A stretch of 64,000 bases of DNA from an uncultured Pseudoxanthomonas sp. (GCA_946479745.1 CAMLGZ010000014.1:1-64000), one strand, 5' to 3'; shown: positions 1 through 9,156, numbered from the stretch's first letter. The notes: a model not told the origin generated them from the sequence alone. A program made the numbers and translations.

Positions 1-380
1 GCGCCGCTCCTACAAGGGCGGGGCGACAGCCATGGTGGGATGCTACGAAGGCCGGTAGAAGCGTTGTAGGAGCGACGCGAGTCGCGAAGCCCCCACCCCT
101 TCAGATCCCTCACCGTATCCCGCCACGGATTCTCAGGTTGCCGCATGCGCGAGGACCTGGATTTTTCAGAGCTTCGCGGCTTGCGCCGCTCCTACAAGGG
201 CGGGGCGACAGCCATGGTGGGATGCTACGAAGGCCGGCAGAAGCGTTGTAGGAGCGACGCGAGTCGCGAAGCCCTCAGCCTTTCAGGACCTTCAACGTTT
301 CCCATCGCGGGGTGTCGGGTTGCAGCATGCGCGGAGGGCTGGATTTTTCAGGGCTTCGCGGCTTGCGCCGCTCCTACAAG
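1..380. repeat. 182-bp tandem repeat carrying REP-like arms
   Basis: A unit beginning gcgccgctcctacaag recurs at 1, 183 and 365, an exact spacing of 182 bp. Two nearly full copies and the start of a third lie in the window, and the array may extend to the left. Each unit contains gtaggagcgacgcgagtcg, the arm of the REP family also seen at 39391-39466. The first half of the unit is almost identical between copies; the second half has diverged. I see no convincing gene here: an open frame starting at 145 runs on as an antisense shadow of the DUF2058 gene. Confidence 0.85.
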
Positions 381-390
381 AGCACGCCGG

Positions 391-930
391 TTACCAGATC
401 AGATCGTCCGGCACTTTGAATTGGCTGTAGTGGTCGTCATCCGCGCCATCGGCGGAGTTGCCGTCGGTCTTGCCGTGGTCCAGCACCACCATCGCCGCAT
501 CGCGGGCGTAGACCTTGTCGGCTGCGGCGCGTGGGATCACGGCATAGCCCTGGTCGTGGCGGACGACGACCAGAGTGCCGCTGGCCAGTTGCGTGCGCAC
601 CGCTTCGTTGACCAGCACATTCCTGATGACGCCTTCATCGGTGAAGGCGTAGGCGATCTCGCCACCGGGTTTGAGCTTGTGCAGCTCGACGATCTGGCGC
701 ACCTGCGCGCGCTGTTCGTGCAGACGCGCCTGCGCGTTGCGCTCGGCGGCCAGCGCGCGGTCGCGTTCCGCTTTCTCCTGGCGCGTGCGCTCGGCTTCGG
801 CCTGCTCCGCACTGGGCGCGGGCGGCGCCTTGCCGTGGCGTTGCCTGGCCTGCTCGCGCGCGACTTCGGCGACCTTGGACTTCTTGACCAGGCCGGCCTT
901 GAGCAGTTGTTCCTGCAGGGGATTACGCAT
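391..930 (-). CDS. DUF2058 family protein (YaiL-like)
   Basis: 179 residues. The N-terminus MRNPLQEQLLKAGLVKKSK, a highly charged Lys/Arg/Glu/Gln-rich helical middle (about residues 20-75), and a compact C-terminal part containing EIAYAFTDEGVIRNV and GYAVIPRAAADKV are the pattern of the DUF2058/YaiL family, described as nucleoprotein or polynucleotide-associated. The length is typical and no signal peptide is present, so it is probably cytoplasmic. The biochemical role of the family is not established. It follows the two secreted-protein genes on the same strand after 83 bp and may be cotranscribed with them. Confidence 0.85.
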   Translation of the reverse strand: MRNPLQEQLLKAGLVKKSKVAEVAREQARQRHGKAPPAPSAEQAEAERTRQEKAERDRALAAERNAQARLHEQRAQVRQIVELHKLKPGGEIAYAFTDEGVIRNVLVNEAVRTQLASGTLVVVRHDQGYAVIPRAAADKVYARDAAMVVLDHGKTDGNSADGADDDHYSQFKVPDDLIW

Positions 931-1013
931 GAAGTCGAAACCTGGGCACCGGGAATACCCGGGGATGATAGTGCGCTACGCCCACCGCTGCAGATACTTC
1001 GGTCGGCGCAACG

Positions 1014-1742
1014 TCATCGCGCCACGAACCCTTCCTGCATGCCCACCAGCAGCACGTATTCGAAATTCTGCACCATGCGGTGGTAGCCGCCTTCCGGTGC
1101 GCCGTAATTGGCGCCCACCGTGATGACGTGCCGGCCAATGGGCAAGGGTTCGATCATCAACCAGTAGCCGTCGCTGGCCGCTGTCGGGGTGATGTAGCGA
1201 TCGTCCTCCGGCAGGTTCGGATAGGTCGGGAAACAGCCATCGCTGCGCACCCGGTAAGACGCCACGTTCTTGACCAGTACTCCGTCGATCAACACCACCG
1301 CACTGACCAGGTAGTCGTTGTTGATCGCCACCGATGTCTGCAACTGCTTGCACGACATCACCTTCTTGCCCTTTTCGACTCCCAGCGGCGTCTGCTGGAA
1401 CATATTGATCACCGGCAGGAACAGGTGCTTGCCCGCTGGCACCCTGCACTCGCGTTTGACGTCGAAGCTGCCGTCCGTCCCTGCCAGGAACCAGACGGGT
1501 CCTTCCTGGCCCAGGTCGCAGAAGCGACCGTCCGGAACCACATAGGGCTCCACCGGCATCGACAACGCCCACTGCCACCAGGCCGCCGACCATTGCGCGT
1601 AACCCTTGCCGTCGACCTGCGCGGTCAGTGGCAGCACCGGCGAACCCGCCGGGCGCGCGACAGGAGGCGCCGCAGCTGCAATTGCGCTCACTGCCGCCAA
1701 AAACAGGGCCATCAGCGCCGCGAGGATATTCCTCCTTGTCAT
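1014..1742 (-). CDS. Secreted protein of unknown function, Trp-rich N-terminal region
   Basis: 242 residues from the ATG at 1742. I chose this start because it begins a clear signal peptide (MTRRNILAALMALFLAAVSA, cleavage near AAAA-PP) and overlaps the upstream stop by 4 bp (ATGA). An open frame reaches 1874 but lacks these features. The mature protein has a Trp-rich stretch (YAQWSAAWWQWALSMP), conserved-looking aromatic and Gly patches (GPVWFLAGT, GKHLFLPVINMF) and four cysteines. I recognise it as a recurring secreted bacterial type but know no function. The overlap with the 551-residue TPR-like gene suggests the two work together in the envelope. Confidence 0.8.
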   Translation of the reverse strand: MTRRNILAALMALFLAAVSAIAAAAPPVARPAGSPVLPLTAQVDGKGYAQWSAAWWQWALSMPVEPYVVPDGRFCDLGQEGPVWFLAGTDGSFDVKRECRVPAGKHLFLPVINMFQQTPLGVEKGKKVMSCKQLQTSVAINNDYLVSAVVLIDGVLVKNVASYRVRSDGCFPTYPNLPEDDRYITPTAASDGYWLMIEPLPIGRHVITVGANYGAPEGGYHRMVQNFEYVLLVGMQEGFVAR

Positions 1743-3394
1743 GGTTTCACCTGCCTGGCGCCGCCGGATCTTGCCGGTTGCACACCGCTGGCCAACAGAT
1801 CCTTCTTCAACGACTGCTGTCGTGGATCCTTGGGATCGGCATGCAGCAGGAACTGCCCCGCCGCCTCCACCCATCCTTCATCGCGCGACGCCGACAGTAC
1901 CGAGTAGCGCCAGGCCCAATAGCCGCCATGGGTGGGAACCTGCCTGACCAGCGCGGCGGTGCAATCGCGTGCCTGTCTGGTCTTCAATCCTTCCCACGTG
2001 TTGGCCCAGGTGAAGCAATAGCGCTCCAGCGCGGCCAACTGGAAAACCGGCAGCTTCTGCGCACGCAACAAGTAGGGCCGCGACTCCACCGAACGGCCCA
2101 GCGCCAGGAGCGTCGAGCCGGTGAAGAACTGCAGCTGCAGGTCGCCGCCGTCAGCGGCGGTGGCAGGCAGCAGATCCTTCAATGCCCATTCGTAGTCGCG
2201 GACCTTGTACAGAGCCCTGCCCCGCCAGCCGCGCAACTCCGTGTCTTTCGGCCAGAAGCGCAGCGCCTGCGACCAGTACACCATTGCCATCCAGGGATCG
2301 TCTTTCGCCCAATAGGCGTGGCCCGCGCCGCTCATCATGTAGGCGCCGGGTCCTGCACGCGAGGCAGCGACGAAACCTTCCTGGCCGTCGGCGTACTTGT
2401 CCATCTGCGCGGCCTCGTAGCCGGGCGGCTGCGACAGCAGCGAGTACAGCATGGGATTTTCCGGCCCGTGCTGGCGGATGTAGGCGGCGACCATGTTCAT
2501 CGCCTCCATGGAGCCGCCCCACTTGGGCATGGCGCCGTTCATCCATTCCCAAACGACGAAGTAGGAAATCGGATCGGCGCGCAGGCATTTCGCCAACGAC
2601 TCCTGCTGCAGGGCATCGGATGATTGCCGCCCGATTTCGGCCAACGCCACGCAGGCCGACGTCAGCCGCGGCTCGCGCTTGAGCGCATCGGACAATAGCA
2701 GCGACGCGCCGCTGAACAGCTGGCGCATGCGCTGCAGCTGCGCGTCGGAGATCTTGTAGGCGTATTCGGTGCCGCGCGCTGTCCAGCCCTGTGCGGCGCG
2801 GTGTTTGCCCATGGCGGTGAGTGCGAACGGACTTTCCGGCATCTGCCGCAACCAGAGAGTGGCGACGCTGCCGGCGCGCTCGCCGCCGTCGAACGGGTCG
2901 AACACGCTGGAGATCCGGTCGCGCTCGCGCGGCTCGGCGTTGGCGTCGAGCATGGCGTTGAGGCGCTGTTCCAGCCATGCGCCGCCATCGGGCGCGGCGA
3001 GCCGGGATTCGATCTCCGCCAGCGGCAGCGGCGAGGCGCGTACCAGGAGGCAGCGCGTCTGGGCGGCACCGGCCGGCCACGCGTTGTCGGGAAGGTCCGG
3101 GTACGCCAGGCATTGCTGTTCCGGATCCTGGATGGCCTCGGCCTGCCGCACCTGCGCGAAATAGGCGACCAGCGCTTCCGGCGGAGCCGGCGGCGTCGGC
3201 GTCTGCGGGGCCTGCGGGGCCTGCGTCTGCTGGGCTTGCGTTTGCTGGGCTTGTGTCTGCTGGGCTTGTGTCTGCTGGGCCGACGTCTGCTGGACCTGTG
3301 TCTGCTGGGCCGGCGTCTGGGCGTGCGCCAACCCCGGCAAAGCCAGCAATCCAAGCAGCGCCCTTGCGCAACCACCGCGCATGCGAATTCCCAT
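1739..3394 (-). CDS. Secreted TPR-like repeat protein with a Gln/Thr/Ala-rich linker
   Basis: 551 residues from the ATG at 3394, just after a GGGGAAGG Shine-Dalgarno. It starts a signal peptide (MRGGCARALLGLLALPGLAHA). The longer open frame to 3547 is not supported. After the signal peptide comes a low-complexity linker of AQQTQ-type pentapeptides (DNA 3222-3318), then a helical domain. The C-terminal third has TPR-like helix pairs such as AYWAKDDPWMAMVYWSQAL and LYKVRDYEWALKDLL. TPR folds usually mediate protein contacts; the actual role is unknown. It is coupled by ATGA to the downstream 242-residue secreted protein. Interspecies length variation of the linker would be expected from its tandem DNA structure. 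Confidence 0.8.
   Translation of the reverse strand: MGIRMRGGCARALLGLLALPGLAHAQTPAQQTQVQQTSAQQTQAQQTQAQQTQAQQTQAPQAPQTPTPPAPPEALVAYFAQVRQAEAIQDPEQQCLAYPDLPDNAWPAGAAQTRCLLVRASPLPLAEIESRLAAPDGGAWLEQRLNAMLDANAEPRERDRISSVFDPFDGGERAGSVATLWLRQMPESPFALTAMGKHRAAQGWTARGTEYAYKISDAQLQRMRQLFSGASLLLSDALKREPRLTSACVALAEIGRQSSDALQQESLAKCLRADPISYFVVWEWMNGAMPKWGGSMEAMNMVAAYIRQHGPENPMLYSLLSQPPGYEAAQMDKYADGQEGFVAASRAGPGAYMMSGAGHAYWAKDDPWMAMVYWSQALRFWPKDTELRGWRGRALYKVRDYEWALKDLLPATAADGGDLQLQFFTGSTLLALGRSVESRPYLLRAQKLPVFQLAALERYCFTWANTWEGLKTRQARDCTAALVRQVPTHGGYWAWRYSVLSASRDEGWVEAAGQFLLHADPKDPRQQSLKKDLLASGVQPARSGGARQVKP
3222..3318. repeat. 15-bp minisatellite inside a coding region
   Basis: About six units of a 15-bp repeat (core tctgctgggcttgtg on the + strand) encode five-residue AQQTQ-like units just after the signal peptide of the TPR-like protein. 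Copies differ by a few substitutions. Because 15 is a multiple of three, copy-number slippage would lengthen or shorten the linker without a frameshift. Confidence 0.85.
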
Positions 3395-3568
3395 TCCCTT
3401 CCCCAGTACCGTATTCCCCGCCCACAAACTAACCGGCAAAAAGACCGGAGTAAACCTCCGCAAGAGCACCGCAGCCAGGACCGACCTCGAAACGCCTGCA
3501 AGCAACCCAGGCGAGCGATCGCGAAGCTCGCGTATCCGCACCGGCAATCAGGGCGGTGCGGCGCAGCG

Positions 3569-6500
3569 TCACATGTTCCTGCGGTATTCGCCGCCCACGT
3601 CGTACAACGCGTGGCTGATCTGACCCAACGAGTGGGTCTTGACCGCCTCCATCAACGCGGCGAACACGTTCTGGCGCTGGCGGGCGGTGTCCTGCAGATA
3701 GCCCAGCCCGTGGCCGTCATGACCGCTTTCAGCGAGAGCGCCCTCGTCTTCCAACTCCACCACATGTCCATGTTCGGTCTCGCCATCGGGCGCCAGCGCG
3801 TTGCGCGACTGCTGCCAGCCCAGCACGTTGGCGATCTGCTGGCCCTTCTCTTCTTCGGTGGAACGGATCAGTTCGATCTCGGTGACGATGTCGCCGCCGT
3901 GCTCGCGCGGCAGGAAGGTGTTGACGCCCACCAGCGGCAGGCTGCCATCGTGCTTCTTGTGTTCGTAGTACAGCGACTCTTCCTGGATCTTGCCGCGCTG
4001 GTACATGGTGTCCATCGCGCCGAGCACGCCGCCGCGCTCGCTGATCGCCTCGAATTCCTTGTACACGGCCTCTTCCACCAGGTCGGTCAGGTAATCCACG
4101 GCGAAGCTGCCCTGCCACGGGTTCTCGATGAAATTGAGCCCCAGCTCCTTGTTGATGATCATCTGGATGGCCACCGCGCGGCGCACGGATTCTTCCGTGG
4201 GCGTAGTGATGGCCTCGTCGTAGGCGTTGGTGTGCAGCGAGTTGCAGTTGTCGAACAGCGCGTACAACGCCTGCAGCGTGGTGCGGATGTCGTTGAACTG
4301 GATTTCCTGCGCGTGCAGCGAACGGCCGGAGGTCTGGATGTGGTACTTCATCATCTGGCTGCGTTCGTTGGCGCCGTAGCGCTCGCGCATGGCGCGTGCC
4401 CAGATGCGGCGGGCGACGCGGCCGATGACCGTGTATTCCGGATCCATGCCGTTGCTGAAGAAGAACGACAGATTGGCGGCGAAGTCGTCCACTTTCATGC
4501 CGCGGGCCAGGTAGTACTCGACGATGGTGAAGCCGTTGCTCAGCGTGAAGGCGAGTTGCGAGATCGGGTTGGCCCCGGCTTCGGCGATGTGGTAGCCGGA
4601 AATGGACACCGAATAGAAATTGCGCACGCCGTTGTCGACGAAATACTGCTGGATATCGCCCATCATGCGCAGCGCGAATTCGGTGCTGAAGATGCAGGTG
4701 TTCTGCGCCTGGTCTTCTTTCAGGATATCGGCCTGCACGGTGCCGCGTACGGTCTTGAGTGTCTGCGCCTTGATGCGCGCGTAGGTTTCCGCATCGACCA
4801 CTTGTTCGCCGGTGATGCCCAGCAAGCCCAGGCCAAGACCGTTGTTGGTGGGGGGCAGTTCGCCGTGGTATTGCGGACGCTGGCGACCTTCGAAAATCTT
4901 GTCGATGGCTTTCTGCGCCTCGGCCCAGCGCTGCGGATCTTCCTTCAGGTACAGCTCCACCTGCTGGTCGATGGCGGTGTTCATGAACATGGCCAGGATC
5001 ATCGGCGCGGGGCCGTTGATGGTCATGGATACGCTGGTGGTGGGCGAGCAAAGATCGAAGCCGGAATACAGCTTCTTCATGTCGTCCAGAGTCGGGATGT
5101 TGACGCCGGAGTTGCCGATCTTGCCGTAGATGTCGGGACGCGGCGCCGGGTCTTCGCCGTACAGCGTGACGCTGTCGAAAGCGGTGGACAAGCGCGCGGC
5201 CGGCTGGCCGACGGACAGGTAATGGAAGCGGCGGTTGGTGCGTTCTGGTGTACCTTCGCCGGCGAACATGCGGATGGGATCTTCGCCGGTGCGGCGGTAC
5301 GGATACACGCCGCCGGTGAACGGATAGCTGCCCGGCAGGTTTTCCTTGCCCAGGAAAGTCAGCAGTTCGCCCCAGGATCTGTAGGTGGGCGCGGCGATCT
5401 TGGGGATGGGCTGGTGGCTGAGGGATTGGCGGTAGTTTTCGCCGGTGACGGCCTTGCCGCGCACTTCGTAGGTGAAGTGTTCGTCGGTGATGGATTTCAG
5501 GCGCTGCGGCCAGTCGCGCAGGAGTTTCAGGTTTTCGTTGGTGAGGGATTGGACTGCATCCTGGTAGCGCTGGCGCAGGGTGAGCAGGGAGCGGTCGATT
5601 TGCTTCCCTTCTCCCTCTGGGAGAAGGTGGCGCGAAGCGACGGATGAGGGAATGGAGTCTCCGATCGACGGATCGTTCCCCGTGAGCAGAGAGTGCACTC
5701 CCTCATCCGCCCTACGGGCACCTTCTCCCGGGGGGAGAAGGGAATCAAAAGCATAGAGCTCTAGCGCCTTCGGCAATCTTTCGTCGCCGATCTCCCGCAG
5801 CGATTCCCACAGGTGCTGCGCACGGCTGGCGATTTCGGATTGTTGTTCGACGGACTTGTTGATGCCGCGGCCCTGCTCGGCGATCTCCGCCAGATAACGC
5901 ACCCGCGCACCGGGAATCAACACGGTAGCGCGCGGCTCCTTCAGCGAAGTGTCCAGTTCCGGCGTCCATTTCTGTGCGGGCAACGAGAGTTTTTCGCGCA
6001 GCAGGCGGCACAGATTGACGAACATCCAGCTGATGCCGGGGTCGTTGAACTGGCTGGCGATGGTGGGATACGCCGGTACGTCCTCGTCGGCGGTCTGGAA
6101 GGCGACGCGATTGCGCTTCCACTGTTTGCGCACGTCGCGTAGCGCGTCTTCGGCGCCGCGCTTGTCGTACTTGTTGAGCACGATCAGTTCGGCGAAGTCG
6201 AGCATGTCGATTTTTTCCAGCTGGCTGGCGGCGCCGTACTCGCTGGTCATCACGTACATGGGGAAATCGACCAGATCGACGATTTCAGAATCGCTCTGGC
6301 CGATGCCGGCGGTTTCCACGATCACCAGATCGTAGCCCAGGCCCTTGAGGAAGCCGATGCAATCCTTCAGCACCGTATTGGTGGCCGCGTGCTGGCGGCG
6401 CGTGGCCATGGAGCGCATGTATACGCGATGGCTGCGCAGCGAGTTCATGCGGATGCGGTCGCCCAGCAGCGCGCCGCCGGTGCGGCGGCGGGTGGGGTCG

Positions 6501-7213
6501 ACCGAGATCACCGCGATGCGCATCTGCGGGAAGCTGGCCAGGAAGCGGTTCAACAGTTCGTCGGTGACCGAGGATTTGCCGGCGCCGCCGGTGCCGGTGA
6601 TGCCGACCACCGGAGTCTTGCTGCCGGCCAGTTGCCATTGCTTGCGCAAACGGGCGAGTTCGGAATCGTCCAGCGCGCCTTCTTCGATGGCGCTGAGCAT
6701 GCGGCCGATGGAGATTTCGTCGTCCATGGCGATGTGCGCGGGCTTGTCGGTAGGCAGGCGATGGTCGCTGGCGCGTTCCACCACGTCCTCGATCATCTGC
6801 ACCAGGCCCATGTGCATGCCATCGTTGGGGTGGTAGATGCGCTCCACGCCATAGGCCTGCAGCTCGCGGATTTCCTCCGGCGTGATGGTGCCGCCGCCGC
6901 CGCCGAACACGCGGATGTGGCTGGCGCCGCGTTCGGCCAGCATGTCGACCATGTATTTGAAGTATTCGACGTGCCCGCCCTGGTAGGACGACAGTGCGAT
7001 GGCGTCGGCGTCTTCCTGCAGTGCGGCGCGCACCACGTCCTCGACGCTGCGGTTGTGGCCCAGGTGGATCACTTCGGCGCCCTGCCCCTGGATCAGGCGG
7101 CGCATGATGTTGATCGCTGCGTCGTGCCCGTCGAACAGGCTGGCGGCGGTGACGAAGCGCAGGGGGGTGTTATCGCTCTGCGTGGCAGGAAGATTCGAAG
7201 CCGGCGTGCTCAT
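3569..7213 (-). CDS. icmF: Fused isobutyryl-CoA mutase (B12-binding, G-protein chaperone and mutase domains)
   Basis: 1214 residues from the ATG at 7213, preceded by GAGGG. Domain order is that of IcmF: an N-terminal B12-binding domain with FDGHDAAIN (the DxH cobalt-ligand region); a MeaI-type P-loop GTPase (Walker [24 protein letters not shown]); and the catalytic TIM barrel ([25 protein letters not shown], ending VGGEYRRNM). The enzyme interconverts isobutyryl- and butyryl-CoA with adenosylcobalamin; characterised IcmF proteins also act on isovaleryl/pivalyl-CoA. It is longer than characterised IcmFs (about 1080-1100). Part of the excess is a stretch of about 46 residues (about 491-536), between GTPase and mutase, encoded by a palindromic intergenic repeat read in frame. 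A second unusual His/Glu/Gly-rich stretch lies near the C-terminus. Nearby leucine/valine-type catabolic genes fit the role. Confidence 0.93.
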   Translation of the reverse strand: MSTPASNLPATQSDNTPLRFVTAASLFDGHDAAINIMRRLIQGQGAEVIHLGHNRSVEDVVRAALQEDADAIALSSYQGGHVEYFKYMVDMLAERGASHIRVFGGGGGTITPEEIRELQAYGVERIYHPNDGMHMGLVQMIEDVVERASDHRLPTDKPAHIAMDDEISIGRMLSAIEEGALDDSELARLRKQWQLAGSKTPVVGITGTGGAGKSSVTDELLNRFLASFPQMRIAVISVDPTRRRTGGALLGDRIRMNSLRSHRVYMRSMATRRQHAATNTVLKDCIGFLKGLGYDLVIVETAGIGQSDSEIVDLVDFPMYVMTSEYGAASQLEKIDMLDFAELIVLNKYDKRGAEDALRDVRKQWKRNRVAFQTADEDVPAYPTIASQFNDPGISWMFVNLCRLLREKLSLPAQKWTPELDTSLKEPRATVLIPGARVRYLAEIAEQGRGINKSVEQQSEIASRAQHLWESLREIGDERLPKALELYAFDSLLPPGEGARRADEGVHSLLTGNDPSIGDSIPSSVASRHLLPEGEGKQIDRSLLTLRQRYQDAVQSLTNENLKLLRDWPQRLKSITDEHFTYEVRGKAVTGENYRQSLSHQPIPKIAAPTYRSWGELLTFLGKENLPGSYPFTGGVYPYRRTGEDPIRMFAGEGTPERTNRRFHYLSVGQPAARLSTAFDSVTLYGEDPAPRPDIYGKIGNSGVNIPTLDDMKKLYSGFDLCSPTTSVSMTINGPAPMILAMFMNTAIDQQVELYLKEDPQRWAEAQKAIDKIFEGRQRPQYHGELPPTNNGLGLGLLGITGEQVVDAETYARIKAQTLKTVRGTVQADILKEDQAQNTCIFSTEFALRMMGDIQQYFVDNGVRNFYSVSISGYHIAEAGANPISQLAFTLSNGFTIVEYYLARGMKVDDFAANLSFFFSNGMDPEYTVIGRVARRIWARAMRERYGANERSQMMKYHIQTSGRSLHAQEIQFNDIRTTLQALYALFDNCNSLHTNAYDEAITTPTEESVRRAVAIQMIINKELGLNFIENPWQGSFAVDYLTDLVEEAVYKEFEAISERGGVLGAMDTMYQRGKIQEESLYYEHKKHDGSLPLVGVNTFLPREHGGDIVTEIELIRSTEEEKGQQIANVLGWQQSRNALAPDGETEHGHVVELEDEGALAESGHDGHGLGYLQDTARQRQNVFAALMEAVKTHSLGQISHALYDVGGEYRRNM
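5606..5742. repeat. Paired-palindrome intergenic repeat inserted in frame in icmF
   Basis: The arms 5606-5650 and 5700-5742 are imperfect inverted copies (both give cccttctccc...ggatgaggg), and each arm is itself palindromic. Related elements are intergenic elsewhere in this window (33825-34000, 43981-44096). Here the element is read through on the minus strand without a stop and encodes segments like [14 protein letters not shown] and LLPEGEGK. The remaining icmF frame is intact. Confidence 0.85.
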
Positions 7214-7275
7214 GCGCGCCCTCACGTGCAAGTGAACAAGTTGCAATTGTAACGTCGCGCACGTTAGTCAAAGTT

Positions 7276-7297
7276 GGGTGGGCTTCCATGCCCACCC
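7276..7297 (-). terminator. Possible terminator after the hydrolase gene
   Basis: An 8-bp perfect stem (gggtgggc/gcccaccc) with a 6-nt loop lies just downstream of the hydrolase stop on the minus strand. It is followed only by AACTTTGA, with no good T run, so intrinsic termination is doubtful. The rest of the 107-bp gap before icmF shows nothing else. Confidence 0.3.
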
Positions 7298-7320
7298 GTA
7301 TGCATCGCCTGCTAGGAGGT

Positions 7321-8262
7321 TCAGGCGACACCAAACGGCAGATTGGGCGAGGAAACGACGCGTTCGCCGACGGTTTCGCCCTTGAGGAAACGCAACGCTT
7401 GAGCGATCACTTCCGGCTCCGCTGCCACGCGGTGGTGCCCCAGTCCGGAGGTGGTGAGCAGGCGCGCCTGCGGCCAGTAGCGTGCGTAACGCTCGCCTTC
7501 GGCCCAGGGCACTTCCCGGTCCTCCAGGTCGTGCACCACCAGCGCCGGACGCGCGATGAAGGGAGCGTTGACGTGTACCTGCAGGCTGGCGACCGGGAGT
7601 TGGAAGCGCTTCTCCCACTCGTCGAAGAGGTGGTCGCGCAGCGATTGCGCCAGCCCCACCGCGCGGCCGAAACGATCTCCCGCGGCCATGGGGTCGGCGG
7701 CCGGCGCGATCAGCACGGTGCGCTCTGCCTGCATGCCCTTGGACAAGGCGAGCATGGTCGCGGCGCCGCCCAGCGAATGTCCGACCACCGCCGCAAGCGG
7801 GCCATAGTGCTTGGCGATCTGGAACAGGGTTTCGGCGAAGGAAGGCAGCGTGGCGCGGCGGCCGCTGCTGCGGCCATGCGCCAGCTGGTCGAAGGTGACC
7901 ACCGCGTACCCGGCTTGGCGCAGCGCGCGTATCCAGGGCGCGAAGCGCAGGCCGAAGCTGGACCAGCCATGCGCCAGCAACACCAGCGGCTGATGCGCCG
8001 GATCGCCCCATAGATAGGTGGCGACACGGTGCTCGCCGTGTTCCAGCAGCTCGATGCGTGCGCCCAGGGTGTCGGCGGCCAGCGCCCGTTCCCGCGCGCC
8101 GGGCATGGGCGTGCCGAACAGGCGGAACGCGCGGTGCAGGGTCGCCTTGGGCATCAGCCATCCGCCGATGGCGAAACCGGCGCGCATCGCGGCCAAACGC
8201 AGTGAAGTCAGCAGTGATTTTAGAACGACCGTGCTATTTCCAGGTTTAGCGATGGCAGCCAT
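7321..8262 (-). CDS. Alpha/beta hydrolase
   Basis: 313 residues from the ATG at 8262, 7 nt after a good GGAGG. The fold is shown by the oxyanion strand LVLLAHGWSS, the nucleophile elbow VVGHSLGGAA, a later VVHDLEDREVPW (acid region) and a C-terminal His in TSGLGHHRVAAEP. Substrate is not evident; it is probably an esterase or lipase-like cytosolic hydrolase. It lies 20 bp downstream of a TetR gene and is almost certainly cotranscribed with it. A second copy of the TetR-operator-like sequence lies inside its first codons (8221-8239), which raises the chance of an internal regulated promoter with a start further in (for example at the MRAGF methionine). Confidence 0.85.
   Translation of the reverse strand: MAAIAKPGNSTVVLKSLLTSLRLAAMRAGFAIGGWLMPKATLHRAFRLFGTPMPGARERALAADTLGARIELLEHGEHRVATYLWGDPAHQPLVLLAHGWSSFGLRFAPWIRALRQAGYAVVTFDQLAHGRSSGRRATLPSFAETLFQIAKHYGPLAAVVGHSLGGAATMLALSKGMQAERTVLIAPAADPMAAGDRFGRAVGLAQSLRDHLFDEWEKRFQLPVASLQVHVNAPFIARPALVVHDLEDREVPWAEGERYARYWPQARLLTTSGLGHHRVAAEPEVIAQALRFLKGETVGERVVSSPNLPFGVA
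8221..8239. promoter_or_regulatory. Second copy of a TetR-operator-like site, inside the hydrolase gene
   Basis: Read on the minus strand this is aaatagcacggtcgttcta. It matches the sequence upstream of the TetR gene (8903-8922) at 16 of 20 positions, including an identical aaatagcacg. It covers codons for GNSTVVL of the hydrolase. The match could be chance selection by the protein sequence, but its length makes a real binding site plausible. Confidence 0.4.
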
Positions 8263-8282
8263 GACAGTGACCTCCGTGGGGT

Positions 8283-8894
8283 TCAGTCGGTGGAGTTGGG
8301 GGAGTAGGAACGGATCAGACGTTCGAACGAGCGACGCGCCATTTCTTCGGCGCGGGTCGGGTCGATCAGGCGCGTGTTGTGCAGGCCATCGGCAAGCGCA
8401 GCCAGCTCGAAGGCCATGAGTTCGGGATCGGTATCGGCGGCCAGCTCGCCGGATTCGATGCAGTGGCTCACGGCTTTGGCCAACTGCGCGTTCCACTGGC
8501 TCAGCCAGCCGACGATGCGGTCGCGCATCGGGCCCGGCCGGCCGTCGTATTCGCCGGCGGCAGCCAGGATCACGCAGCCTTCCTCATGCATCAGCACCCA
8601 GTCGAACCAGCCCGAGACGATGGCGCGCAGGCGCTGCAGTCCACGTGGTTTGGCGATCGCCGGGCGCACCACGATTTCGGTGAAACGCTGCGCGGTCCAC
8701 TCCAGCACACTGAGTTGCAGGTCCTCGCGGGAGCCGAAATGGGCGAACACCCCGCTCTTGGACATGCCGACCGCAGTGGCCAGCTCGCCGATGGACAAGC
8801 CTTCCAAGCCATTGCGGCGGGCGATGCCGAAGGCGCGCTCGACGATCAGTTCGCGCGTTGCGGTGCCTTTGGACGTGGTGGCGGCAGGTGTCAT
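8283..8894 (-). CDS. TetR/AcrR family transcriptional regulator
   Basis: 203 residues from the ATG at 8894 (AGGTG upstream). A GTG two codons earlier (8900) is an alternative. The N-terminal helix-turn-helix is clear: TRELIVERAFGIARRNGLEGLSIGELATAVGMSKSGVFAHFGSRE, about residues 12-57 (quoted in parts of the family pattern: SIGELATAVGMSKSG, VFAHFGSREDL). The C-terminal ligand domain is of the TetR_C_6/YxaF-like type (GWFDWVLMHEEGC). It probably autoregulates and controls the hydrolase 20 bp downstream through the palindromic site at 8903-8922. Confidence 0.88.
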   Translation of the reverse strand: MTPAATTSKGTATRELIVERAFGIARRNGLEGLSIGELATAVGMSKSGVFAHFGSREDLQLSVLEWTAQRFTEIVVRPAIAKPRGLQRLRAIVSGWFDWVLMHEEGCVILAAAGEYDGRPGPMRDRIVGWLSQWNAQLAKAVSHCIESGELAADTDPELMAFELAALADGLHNTRLIDPTRAEEMARRSFERLIRSYSPNSTD

Positions 8895-8902
8895 GGTCAC
8901 CT

Positions 8903-8922
8903 AAATAGCACGACCGTTCGTA
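8903..8922. promoter_or_regulatory. Probable TetR operator and promoter region
   Basis: The sequence aaatagcacgaccgttcgta immediately upstream of the TetR start contains the near-palindrome acgaacggtcgt (ACGA-N4-TCGT half sites), typical in shape of TetR-family operators. The AT-rich flank could hold the -10 of the TetR promoter. Partially repeated at 8221-8239. Confidence 0.5.
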
Positions 8923-8961
8923 TTATTCAATGCCGTTGGTCGGCAGAGTTCTTCGACATCC

Positions 8962-9034
8962 GTAGGTCGGCCCTACGCGGCCGACGCATCGCGGACCGTC
9001 AGTTCCACGCGTCGGGGGCGTAGCCCCGACCTAC
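8962..9034. repeat. REP pair, gtaggtcgg family
   Basis: Inverted arms at 8962-8985 and 9011-9034 (gtaggtcgg...ccgac / gtcgggggcg...cctac). The right arm is identical to those at 20632-20655 and 21284-21307; the left arm has diverged. This family matches the REPs flanking the RAYT gene at 20726. Confidence 0.85.
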
Positions 9035-9118
9035 GGTCTGACCACCCTGCAGCCAACCAGCCTTCTGCGCCAAAACCCTGACGGCCCTCACACGGCGATT
9101 GGATTAGACTGTGCGCAT

Positions 9119-9156
9119 GCGACGCCCTTGCCCGTTTTCGGCAACGTCGCTTTTTT
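9119..9156 (+). terminator. Terminator-like hairpin in the leader of leucine dehydrogenase
   Basis: Outer stem gcgacg/cgtcgc (9119-9124, 9145-9150) and inner stem ttgcc/ggcaa are followed by six T. No + strand gene ends upstream (the TetR gene diverges), so an intrinsic terminator here would act on the leader of the dehydrogenase at 9234 as an attenuator. A weak -10 (tagact, 9105-9110) lies just before. A 19-codon ORF starting at the ATG at 9117 runs through the hairpin, but it is not rich in Leu codons. Confidence 0.5.

Noticed and set aside
3222..3318. Regular short repeats as a CRISPR array
   Set aside because: Units are 15 bp with no spacers and lie in a coding frame; it is a minisatellite.
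2801..5647. 948-residue open frame on the + strand
   Set aside because: It is antisense to the TPR-like gene and icmF, has low-complexity His/Val/Gln/Arg-rich translation and no recognisable domain; it follows from high GC codon bias of the real genes.
8283..8894. TetR gene as the regulator of leucine degradation
   Set aside because: It is tightly paired with the hydrolase gene and diverges from ldh across 340 bp with a REP; nothing ties its operator to the liu genes.
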